From Calophaca sinica (lineage: Eukaryota; Streptophyta; Magnoliopsida; Fabales; Fabaceae): 64,000 nt of DNA. The notes under the pieces are model-generated. The model did not search any database. It saw only the letters and a program-made list of their open reading frames with translations, and was not told the DNA's origin. The stretch is taken from positions 140,445,586 to 140,509,585 of the forward strand of contig CM073731.1 of assembly GCA_037113605.1 (NCBI GenBank), read 5' to 3'. Of this stretch, positions 55,326-64,000 are shown piece after piece. Numbering within the stretch: the stretch's first letter is position 1; the number at the start of each line of letters is the position of its first letter. Both the position numbers and the translations under genes were made by a program.

Positions 55326-56982
55326 TTCGATTTTTTGTGTCCCTAATCTTTGTTTTGGTGATGCTCCATATATGAACACAATTATAAGCTTTTATCTAAA
55401 AGTTTAAGCTTTAAACAAGTCTTCTTATGAGTGGTCATGACTTGATCCAAACCAATATAGCTAACCCAACTTCTTATTAATCTTAATTGGAGCTACTTAT
55501 CCTCCATTGTATCAACGCTCAACAGCTTTGTTCTCTCTCTCATTGGTCGTGACATCGTTTTGCATATATCAATAACGAAAAAGTTTACGTTGCTCCCAAA
55601 ATTAAACAAACCAGTAAAAAATTGTCAATTTAGGGCGAATCAAATCTAGATATTGTATTTACTACTCGACTTACCACTCGACTGGTGTGAAAGTGACAAG
55701 CCTGAGGTACTACGTCCTTGGCTAATACATTAAAAAATCCAAAAAGATTTTCCCTAATTGGTCAACACTTTTGCTCCCTCAAACAATCACATTGTTCCAA
55801 AATACAGTTTAATTTTAGCTAAAAATTAAAGAAGTATATCCTTTTTTTTTATTTTAGACCAATATATCTATTATATATATATATATAGATTGAAATTATT
55901 TGCTGTAATTTTTTTGGCCCCTTTCCTCATTTTTTATAAAACATAATATATCTGTAAAAATATTTCCCTCTTTAAGACTAACATTCTCTCTTAAATGTTA
56001 ATTTTCTTGCTGGGATATTATTTTTTAATTTAAAAAGATAAAAAAGGGACAAACAAGTGACAAATAATTTCAATCCGCAATACACATGATTTAAGTTGAA
56101 ACGACTCTTTCTTAATGTGTATACTTGAAAATATAATTGAACATTTAGATAACATCTTAGTGACGAAGTTGGATACATGTTGTATGATTATGGGATTTGT
56201 AACAAGATTAAATCTAATTAGCTTTGTCAATTTCTCGAGTTGTAAGCCATATGAAATTTCTTTTTTGAAATCTCTTATCATTAGGTCGATTAATTAGTAG
56301 ATGTGCAATAAGCTAACTTAGACATAAGAATGCTTACATGTTAGTATGATGTCTATATATGAACTTACTCTTAAGTGCCTTGTTATATTATGGATTTCAC
56401 CATCATTTCGGTACGTCGCTATGTCTAGTGCATATCTATCCTTACGTCTATTGTGTGTCTTTGTTCCACAAATAACGATATATGTATTTTTTGTATTTTA
56501 TATTTAATTAACAAATATCTCAATACTATATATAAAGTAATTGAACTTTTCATTGTTGATACAAAGAGTGTTCAAGGAATGTACACATCCAGGCTATGAC
56601 CAACAACGTCAATTAAGCGAGGAACTGGGGCTTGAGCCAAGAAAAGTGAAGTATTGGTTTCAAAATAAGAGGACACAAGTAAAGGTGGTCTATATGTTTT
56701 CTTTATTATGATTCTTTATTAAGGAAAAATCTGTTGTCTTACATCTTTGGAAAAAAATTGATCATTTTATACATTACATACAAATTTCAGAATCAAAGTA
56801 AGCGATCAAATAACATTGCCCTCCTCTTTGAGAATGACAAGATACAATCTGAGAACATCAAACTGAGAGACACTCTGAAGAATGTAATTTGCTCATCTTG
56901 TCATGGTACAAACTCAGAAGAAGAAGAGTATGCCCCTACTATACAGAACTTAAGGCTAGAAAATGCACTTTTACATCAAGAG

Positions 56983-57111
56983 GCAAGTAAACTATTTTGA
57001 TTGATTACCTTTTGGTTTGATCCCTATCACACACACACACATATATATATATTCACAAATGGATACAATGGTTGATTTATAATTGACATTCATTTGTGAA
57101 TTAATTTTCAG
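56983..57111 (+). other. GC-AG intron 3 of the HD-ZIP IV gene
   Basis: Exon 3 ends CAAGAG at 56982 and the intron starts gcaagt, a classical GC donor. The acceptor is attttcag at 57104-57111. The nearest GT donor (gtaaac at 56986) would join GCA A to CATGAG and make an immediate stop. The GC donor keeps the zipper frame (LLHQE-HERLSELI). Confidence 0.72.
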
Positions 57112-57229
57112 CATGAGAGATTATCCGAACTTATCAGACAAAACAATGGGATAAATCCAGTGCTGCCTCCTACACTTCAATCTCCATGTGATCCCTCACA
57201 AGAAAGTTCGTTAAACCAAAAAAGTGAAA

Positions 57230-57720
57230 TTACTGCCCCAGGTCAACACATTCATGCTCCTAGTCCACACATTCTTGCCATTGGTCAACATATTCCTACT
57301 CACACCCCTATGCCTCATCAACATATTACTGATCATACTCCTACTTTTGCTCTACATGAAGATATTCCTACTCTTACCCCTGCCCTTGATCAAACTTTTT
57401 TTGCTATGACTTCTGCACCTGATCAAAGTTATCCAACTCTTACTCGTGGTATTACTACTTCCCTTGAGCAAAGTTTTTCAACTGTTACTCCAGCACAAGG
57501 TCAAAATGGTCCAGCTCTTACTTATCCTCATGATCAAGATATTCCAGCTCTGATTTCTGCTATTGATCAAGATATTCCTATTCTTGAGCAAAATATGTCT
57601 GCTCTTACTTCAGCTATTCATCAAGATATTCTTATTTTCAGTCCTTCTCTTGATCATCATATTCCTACCCTTGATCAGGATGCTTCTGCTCTTAATCTAG
57701 ATTTTGGAGCATCTCTTGGA
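57230..57720 (+). repeat. Degenerate peptide repeat between zipper and START
   Basis: The exon 4 frame encodes about eleven variants of a 12-15 residue unit such as DQDIPALTSAI, DQSYPTLTRGI and DQDIPILEQNM. At DNA level the words gatcaagatattcc.gctctt and cttactccagc recur. The linker of HD-ZIP IV proteins at this place is not normally built of such repeats. Confidence 0.75.
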
Positions 57721-57879
57721 GTTCTGGATGGTTGTATGTTTCCCTACCTGCAACACCCCGAATATCGTAAGATGATTATTTTCCATTTAATTCCTTGCAT
57801 GTTATGCTTGATTATTTACTTTATTTGAGTGTGTATGATTTAATATTTGGCTTGGTTCTCTTGAAGCGAGAAAGGGGGA

Positions 57880-59916
57880 TGTATTAGAAATTAGTAATGG
57901 TAGTAGTTGGCAAAAAAACTATAAGCCATGGCCCAACCCAATTCTTTGGCCCGAGTTTAGAAAGTGAGATAGAGTAAGAGAGGGAGCTAACTGGTAAACT
58001 CAGAATCACTTCCTAATTACACGATGCACACACCCACAGTTTCAATTTTCAATCTTAGTAATTTATGAAACAATCTCACCCTCACACATACATACACACA
58101 CACTCACATGAGATAGAGAGAGGGAGAAAGAAAGGTATAGTGAAAATTTGGGAGAACAAAGGAAGTAGAAGGAGGAAAGATAGTAGAAGCGACATGATTA
58201 GAGGAGGACGAAGAGAACCCTTGGTTAGAGGAATGAGAGGGAAAGATTAGAAGCTAGAATCTTCCTTGCATTTCATCAAATCTCAATAATATGACTCCAT
58301 TTTCCCTTGTATGAGAGCTTGGGTAACCATAAATCCCAAGGCAATTTATAGAAATAGGGTTTGGGTTTGAGAAACTATGGAAGGGGATAGATGCTAATGA
58401 GTTTAAAAAATTCTTTGTAAGTTCATGACTTTGCCAAAAATTTATGCTTGCATGTGAATTAATTGATGTAGTTGCATCCAAATTACTGGTATGAGTGCTG
58501 CATGTAAACTATTTTGGTTTGTTCGTGATGTATTTTAGTTGTTAAGTATGAATAATGAGATTCAGTTGTGTTGGGGTTTTTGGGGTTTCATGATTCCTTG
58601 TTCATGTTCGCAAATATATCAAAATGATCCCTTGCATATGTATAATTGTTGTAAATGTGGTTTGTTTGGAGGTTATAATTGTTACATATGAGCCCTTCAT
58701 GATTGAACAATGATTTTTGGTATGGTTTTTGCAAATTCATGGGTATTGGTTATGATTTTTGGTGAAAATAAAGAAAATGATATGCCTCTTCAAAATGGGT
58801 TCTTTGCATGTTCTTTTAATTCCTTGATTATGTATAATTGTTGATACTCATTAGTTAGACATTTATTTTACATTATTTTGGCCTTGAAGTGGGTAGAAAA
58901 TCATTTTCTGCAGAAATTTTGAATCTACTGTCATAATTGATTATGGATATCTCATAATGGATTATGACCTTGTTGTCTCATCCATCACCGATTATGGTAG
59001 TGTTGTTTTTAATTTTTCTTTGTTTTGTGCGTGGTATTTACACTAATGGTGCTTATACTTGGTTAGACCTCTTTGGTAACGGGCATAAGCCAATATTAAG
59101 GGAAATTCATTGATTTTACTATAACTTATAAACTTACACACATTTTAAATAAGCTAATTTCCTGAAAGGTATGAGTTATTTGGTTCAGATGTGTATTCCC
59201 ATAATTGTATACCACTGACCTTATTTTGGGTTATTGGTGCGTTCTTAGCAATGTTTTCACTAAGTCTCATTATGTGTGAGTTATTAATGAGAAATCACAT
59301 GTACTAGAATCATGACTAAATTATGAATGGTATAATGCATTAATTGTATATGATAGATTGTTGTAATGGTATCAAAATGCATGACTGATATGATGTCTCT
59401 CATTGAGAAGGGCAACTTATGGCTAAGGGAGGATGGCTGTAACCACGAATTAGTTTTGTTTTAACCTGTGAAAGGATCACCTATTTTGAGATTACTTAAA
59501 ATAGTTCTCATTATTTCTACAACTTAAACACTAGTTAGGTCCTTCCCAAAGCTAGTTAGGATCCTTCCCAAAGAAAGAAGAATGAGATAAGGACCTTCCC
59601 AAAGCAAGAAGGTTATATTTTAAATGTTTATGATTGAAATATTTTGAGTATGTTTTTTATTATGAGCGGTGTCTGGAAATGACTCACTAAGATTATATCT
59701 CACTTTTTCTTTTTCTTGTTTCAGATAAACAAGGTTGAGGATATTAAGGAGAGTCACTTGACTAGCTATAAAGCCTTGCTAATTTTTTAAGACATCTTGT
59801 AGGATTCCTTTTTTTTTTTCCAAAGCAAGAGACTTTTAGTTGTAGTTTAAATTTTAGTGTTTTTAGATGTTTAGTATTTGGATATTTGGAATTGTAGTGT
59901 ACTTATGTTTAATACA
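57880..59916 (+). mobile_element. Probable LTR in intron 4 of the HD-ZIP IV gene
   Basis: The segment starts TGTATTA and ends TAATACA, a perfect 7-bp terminal inversion. It is directly preceded by a polypurine run (gagaaaggggga). It contains LTR-like phrases (gactcactaagattatatct, cttgtttcagataaacaagg). No second LTR, primer site or coding region is seen, so this would be the 3' end of a truncated element. A diverged triplet of aggaccttcccaaagcaaga is near 59535-59615. Confidence 0.42.
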
Positions 59917-60491
59917 TTAATAAGATCCATCCATGTATTTAAATTACATTTTGGTAGCATGAGTGTATGTACCTACGCTTTATTCTATAAGTAACTGTTG
60001 GCTATTTCACCACCCAATAAGCACACAACTACAAATACGGGAAAAAAATACTAATAATGGAGATTGCTAATAATGCTATGGAAAGGCTTCTGAGTCTGAA
60101 TAAGCCCTTCTAGTTCAGGTCTATAGTTGACGGGAAGTTTATTTTTCAACACGAAACCTACGAAAAAATGTACTATAAGAGTAATTACTTAAAGGGACCT
60201 CATGCATGTATAGAGTCATCAAAAGATTCACGAATAGTGACCATGAATGGGGTACAATTGGTTGGCCTGTTTTTAAATTCGGTTAGCACTTCTAAGCCTT
60301 CTTATTTTGTCAAATATTTGCAATTCTCTTGTCATTGTTGCTGCACACCTCTTAAGCCATGTATTTAACGTTTTATCGTTCTTTTCTTGAGCATGTCTTA
60401 TGTTTAAGTAGAAGCAACTTTTTCTTGTTGTTTATTGAAATCTTTTGGCTTATAAAAAATATTGTTTTAATTAACTATATTATTGGAAATA

Positions 60492-61052
60492 AAAAATGAT
60501 ATTTGAACACCACATTTGGTGACACCCGTATAGACACCGTATGTCCATACAGTACAGATATGTATGGAACCGTACGCACATCCGTACGGATACGAATTTT
60601 TTTTTCTTTCAGATTTTTTTGTAAGTGATTAACGCAGTTCATGTAAGTGGTTAACACAGTCCACTAACTGGTTAATACAGATACATATTTTTTTAACTGG
60701 TTAACGCATTTCATGTAAGTGGTTAACGCAATTCATGTAAGTGGTTAATGCAGTTCATTAACTGGTTAACGATTACTCTGTGTCTATTAACCAGATAATG
60801 GACTGCGTTAACCACTTACATGAACTACGTTAACCAGTTAAAAGTCTGTATTAACCAGTTAGTGGATTGCATTAACCACTTATATGAACTGCGTTAACTA
60901 CTTACATGAACTGCGTTAACCATTTACAAAAATCTGGAAAAAAAATCTGTATCCGTACGGATGTCCGTACGGTTCCGTATATGTCCGTACCGTACGGACA
61001 TACGGTGTCCATACGGGGTGTCACCAAAAGTGGTGTTCAAATATCATTACTC
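60492..61052. mobile_element. Foldback MITE with 10-bp duplication (Mutator-like)
   Basis: It is flanked by attggaaata at 60482-60491 and 61053-61062. The ends match in inverted orientation for over 50 bp (tgatatttgaacaccac, ttggtgacaccc, gacaccgtatgtcc). Both arms then hold repeats of a 20-21-bp word, gttaac.cagttcatgtaagtg on the left and its complement on the right, so nearly the whole 561 bp is palindromic. A 9-10-bp duplication points to a Mutator-like origin. It lies in intron 5 of the HD-ZIP IV gene. Confidence 0.85.
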
Positions 61053-61504
61053 ATTGGAAATATAGATACTCATAATGATGAGCATTATACACTCTACTTT
61101 AATCTTTCTAGGACAACTGGGTTGATCTTTTCAATGGTTAAAAATGCACAAACAATGCAAGTATTTGAAAGCGGTTAGTCAGGAAGCCAAAATGAAACAT
61201 TGTAATTGGTATGCTTACCTAAATACCTCATTTTTTTTTCTTTTGATGTAGTTTCTTTGGAACAAGTGAAAATTTAAGACATGCTATATGACACCACTCC
61301 TCCTTGCGCTTGGAGATTTCCCTCTGAATGCATGATTCACGAAATTTCTAATGGGTCCTACAGGATAAGTGATCTAGTTAATAGCATTTATATAATAGAA
61401 CAATTAGACGTTGTATGCTCAAAATGTTTAACATGGTTGAAACGTAGACATTTGTTATAAACCTGCCTTTTTCTTACAAAACGGATGAGTAAATATACAA
61501 GTTT

Positions 61505-61642
61505 TTTTTTTTATAGGCAAATGTTAGTAATTATTAGTAATTGTTAGATTAGTGGCTTGGGATGAGTTTGAATCCACACACCTTATGTCTCCCAACTCCT
61601 ATACCCTTTCTTCCAAACCAAGCCAACCACCTTATGACTCCC
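61505..61642 (-). mobile_element. SINE
   Basis: A 138-bp element flanked by the perfect 17-bp repeat gagtaaatatacaagtt (61488-61504, 61643-61659). On the minus strand it ends in a run of A residues, and gattcaaactc resembles a pol III B box. Size, tail and duplication are those of a tRNA-derived SINE. It sits in a late intron of the HD-ZIP IV gene, which includes some other AT-rich sequence (61361-61840) without features. Confidence 0.75.
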
Positions 61643-62040
61643 GAGTAAATATACAAGTTAATAATGTTACAAGGTGATATATGACTTAATTAATTTGAGT
61701 TGAGAGATATTCTACTTTGTTATCAATTAAGTGTTATTCTCATTCATAACCCCTATTATTATAGTATTCTTTACTCAATTTCTCTGCTCTAATAGTGCCA
61801 ACAAAAACAAACTTTGGTTGATATTGTGTTTTATATATTCTGATAAGTCTCTTTGGCCGAACACGTAGAAGTGGATGATAAGATACAAACAGACCGACTT
61901 TTTAGAGAAATTAATTATAGCAACAATGCATATGAAGCAGAAAGATGGGTTTCGACACTTAAAAGCATGCGGAAGAGACTTGCAAGCACCTCACTTGAAA
62001 GTGTACTAGTAGTGACGGAAGAGGTTACTACTCTTCCTTG

Positions 62041-62542
62041 TGTTGGGAATTTGACTCTTCAAATTCTCTTCCCCAGAAACTGTATTTGTGGAAAATTGGA
62101 AAAACAGAATAGAGAAATAATAACAACACAAGAATTTAACGTGGAAAACTCCCAACCCAGGAGAAAAACCACCAGCACCAGAGAAAAATCCACTATGTAG
62201 AAAATTATTACAACTACACAATTTTCTCTCTGCACCCCCGTACACCCACAAAGTTTCCCCACCAGCAAAACTTATTCCTCACACCTCTCTTTTTACAAGA
62301 AATATTCCTAATAAATTCTTTTTCTGATGTGGAGGTTCAGCCCAAGCTGCAACCACAGAGCATACTAAGAATTCTATTAAATTCTAAAAACAAAGAGAGG
62401 AATTTATCTAGAGACAAAAGTTGCTAGACAAGCTTTTGAATGGTGTACATAAAACCAAGGCCCAAGCCTCCTTTTATAACAAAGAGGTTCACTCCTCTTT
62501 ACTATTTTACCCGATGTGGGACTAAAAGTCCCAACACCAACA
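62041..62542 (-). repeat. Copia-C 3' LTR
   Basis: 502 bp. The minus-strand start tgttggtgttgggacttt follows directly after the polypurine tract. Its other end is ...caaattcccaaca. A TATA-like cttataaaagg box for the minus strand is near 62472. Confidence 0.85.
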
Positions 62543-62556
62543 ATCTCCACCTTGTG
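62543..62556 (-). other. Copia-C polypurine tract
   Basis: Minus-strand caaggtggagat immediately before the 3' LTR. It is the same motif as in Copia-A. Confidence 0.75.
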
Positions 62557-62838
62557 ACTTTGTGGTCCCACAACGCTCCACCTTGATGAAGATTCTCATA
62601 GCTTTCGCTATCACTGCAACGCAGTCATGCTCCACCATAAAAGCATAATCACTCAGAACTAGCCATCCCAAGCATTTAAACTCGGCACATGTCGAAATAT
62701 AACCTTCTTTGAAAAACTATGGTGCAACTCCCATATTTGACTCTCATGGCAGTTAATCGGCCACCGACATAAATTTCCCCACACCCCCTGCATCAATGTC
62801 ACCCAATGCCCGTGTGCAAAATGTGGTCCCGCTAACAT

Positions 62839-63710
62839 TTAATATCCTTTATCATGGCAACTTTGGGACCCATGCCATAAGGATATACATGTCCTTCTTT
62901 CAAAAGACATCAAGATCGGAGATAATGTTAGCCTCATTATCGAGATCTCCACTTCATCGACACGCAGCTTTTTGCCGAACCTTGTTCTACCTTTACGATT
63001 CTTCTTGATGTGGCCAGATCGCCCACATCCCCAATGCATATTCTTTATGGAGTTATTCTTCTTCCATCCACGAGCTACCAATGCGTAACTTTCTTGTGGA
63101 TTGTTACTCCCACCAAGTCTCCTCTCTTCAGAAAGAAGCTTACTAGTAACCTCCGAGAAAATTATTTTCTCCTTACCATGCCCATGAATTAATACCGGCT
63201 TGATGTGCTCACTGGGCCTTGGGAGAGACACGATCAGCCTTAAGGCCTGATCCTCATCATCAATTTTAACTCCAATAGATTCAAGCTCAGAAACAATGCC
63301 ATTGAGAATACTTAAATGATCTGAAATAGTAGTACCTTCATCCATTTGCAACGTATGAAACTTCTCTTTCAGATACAACCGATTTGAGACGCCCCTTGTG
63401 TGATACACCTCCTCGAGTTTTTCCCAGAGCCCCTTTGCCGTGGATGCTCCCTTCACGTTTGCAAGAACATTTTTGGTCGCACGCATTTAATTGCACTTGT
63501 CGCTCTCAAATCCAGATCCTCTCAATCATCATCAGCTTTGTCTGTTTTACTAGCAGTTTTACCAACATCACCGCTACTTTCAGGAGTAACCCTGCCCTTC
63601 AAAGCCTTGTGTAAACGGTGAATCAACACATCCTTGACTTGTATTTGCCACAAGCCAAAGTTGATATTTCCACAAATTTCTCTACATCAAATCTGACTGC
63701 ATTTGAAACT
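62839..63710 (-). pseudogene. Copia-C gag
   Basis: Tork-type gag. The N-terminal part (NFGLWQIQVKDVLIH) is readable from about 63710. A TGA at 63524-63522 stands in a D/E-rich stretch where Trp is usual, and a frameshift follows. The main open piece is 63486-62839 (GLWEKLEEVYHTRGVSNRLY, DHLSILNGIVSELESIGVKI, DDEDQALRLIVSLP). The zinc knuckle has decayed to GCGRSGHIKKN, losing outer cysteines. The gag is not functional. Confidence 0.85.
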
Positions 63711-63743
63711 CTGCTTCCCGACATCCTCTTTGGCAGAACCTGT

Positions 63744-63755
63744 GCTCTGATACCA
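63744..63755 (-). other. Copia-C primer binding site (initiator tRNA-Met)
   Basis: Minus-strand tggtatcagagc, two bases inside the 5' LTR. It is identical to the Copia-B site. Confidence 0.9.
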
Positions 63756-63757
63756 CT

Positions 63758-64000
63758 TGTTGGGAATTTGACTCTTCAAATTCTCTTCCCCAGAAACTGC
63801 ACTTGTGGAAAATTGGAAAAACAGAATAGAGAAATAATAACAACACAAGAATTTAACGTGGAAAACTCCCAACCCAGGAGAAAAACCACCAAGACTGCAG
63901 AGAAAAATCCACTGTGTAGAAAATTATTACAACTACACAATTTTCTCTCTGCACTCAGACACCCACAAAGCTTCCCCACCAAAGAAAACTTATTCCTCAC
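63758..64000 (-). repeat. Copia-C 5' LTR, truncated by the window
   Basis: The first 243 bases repeat 62041-62280 with few changes. The remainder lies outside the window. Confidence 0.9.

Larger units (their letters stand above)
54739..62040 (+). pseudogene. HD-ZIP class IV homeodomain-START transcription factor, decayed
   Basis: HD-ZIP IV proteins bind DNA as dimers and control epidermal cell fate. Exon 1 (54739-54851) starts MDFSNIAAGG and enters the homeodomain (KKRSYTCYSPKQIARLEQ). Exon 2 (56567-56684) holds helix 3 with WFQNKRTQVK. Exon 3 (56791-56982) gives ENDKIQSENIKLRDTLKN, then CSSCHG and LRLENALL of the zipper-loop-zipper. Exon 4 (57112-57766) is a repeat-rich linker. Exon 5 (60022-60281) begins START (MEIANNAMERLL), but TAG at 60111-60113 stands where Trp is usual. 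Exon 6 (from 61112, DNWVDLF) is frameshifted after 61132. The next piece (about 61259-61360, RFPSECMIHEISNG) lacks about 60 expected residues. The last (61853-62040, AEHVEVDD, ERWVSTLK) is cut by Copia-C. All phases of exons 1-6 agree. It resembles HDG11/HDG12-type members. A truncated protein with only homeodomain and zipper could still be made. Confidence 0.88.
62041..64000 (-). mobile_element. Copia-C: gag-only copia derivative, cut by window end
   Basis: LTRs 62041-62542 and 63758 to beyond 64000 (both begin TGTTGGGAATTTG on the plus strand) enclose only about 1.2 kb. The order on the minus strand is primer site, gag, polypurine tract. There is no protease, integrase or RT. It inserted into the START-domain exon of the HD-ZIP IV gene after 62040. 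The left flank ccttg is the candidate 5-bp duplication. The right LTR is nearly identical to the left over the visible part, so it is young. Confidence 0.88.

Overview
The window is intergenic plant DNA packed with nested transposable elements. The only ordinary cellular gene I can support is a broken homeodomain-leucine zipper class IV (HD-ZIP IV) transcription factor gene on the right. Spliceosomal introns, Ty1/copia, Ty3/gypsy, LINE, SINE and MITE elements, an Ogre/Tat-type gypsy element and the plant-only HD-ZIP IV family identify a flowering plant. The Ogre element and several MITE types suggest a legume, but I cannot prove this. Nothing looks bacterial or viral, there is no CRISPR array, and I see no tRNA or rRNA gene.

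Layout: 1-9.7 kb is AT-rich and holds several small inverted-repeat elements, a 2-kb TIR element and minisatellites. At 9.72-16.83 kb a Stowaway-like MITE was split by a full-length, frameshifted L1-type LINE (9827-16648) with a 16-bp target-site duplication (TSD). At 16.84-19.63 kb are decayed gypsy-type remnants. At 19635-49557 lies a copia element (Copia-A, Tork/TNT1-like, TSD cattc). Its gag was hit twice: by a minus-strand, probably SIRE-like copia element (Copia-B, 20934-28547, TSD ttact), and by a 16.75-kb Ogre/Tat gypsy element (28760-45512, TSD ccggt) that cuts the gag zinc knuckle. Without the two insertions Copia-A is about 5.5 kb with one uninterrupted gag-pol frame.

At 49.9-54.1 kb there is a 1.24-kb tandem segmental duplication, a partial third copy, and an AT-rich minisatellite of about 104-bp period. 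From 54739 rightwards is the HD-ZIP IV gene. Its homeodomain and zipper exons are intact and splice in frame. The START domain is broken by a nonsense codon, a frameshift, a deletion, and a gag-only copia derivative (Copia-C, 62041 to beyond the window) inserted in an exon. Its introns hold a probable LTR, a foldback element and a SINE.

The relative order of events can be read directly. The MITE preceded the LINE, and Copia-A preceded both Copia-B and Ogre. I found no convincing undescribed biological system. The points most worth following are the decayed HD-ZIP IV gene with an unusual repeat-rich linker, the in-frame intron and 3' tandem repeats of the Ogre element, and catalytic-residue substitutions in the otherwise open Copia-A polyprotein.
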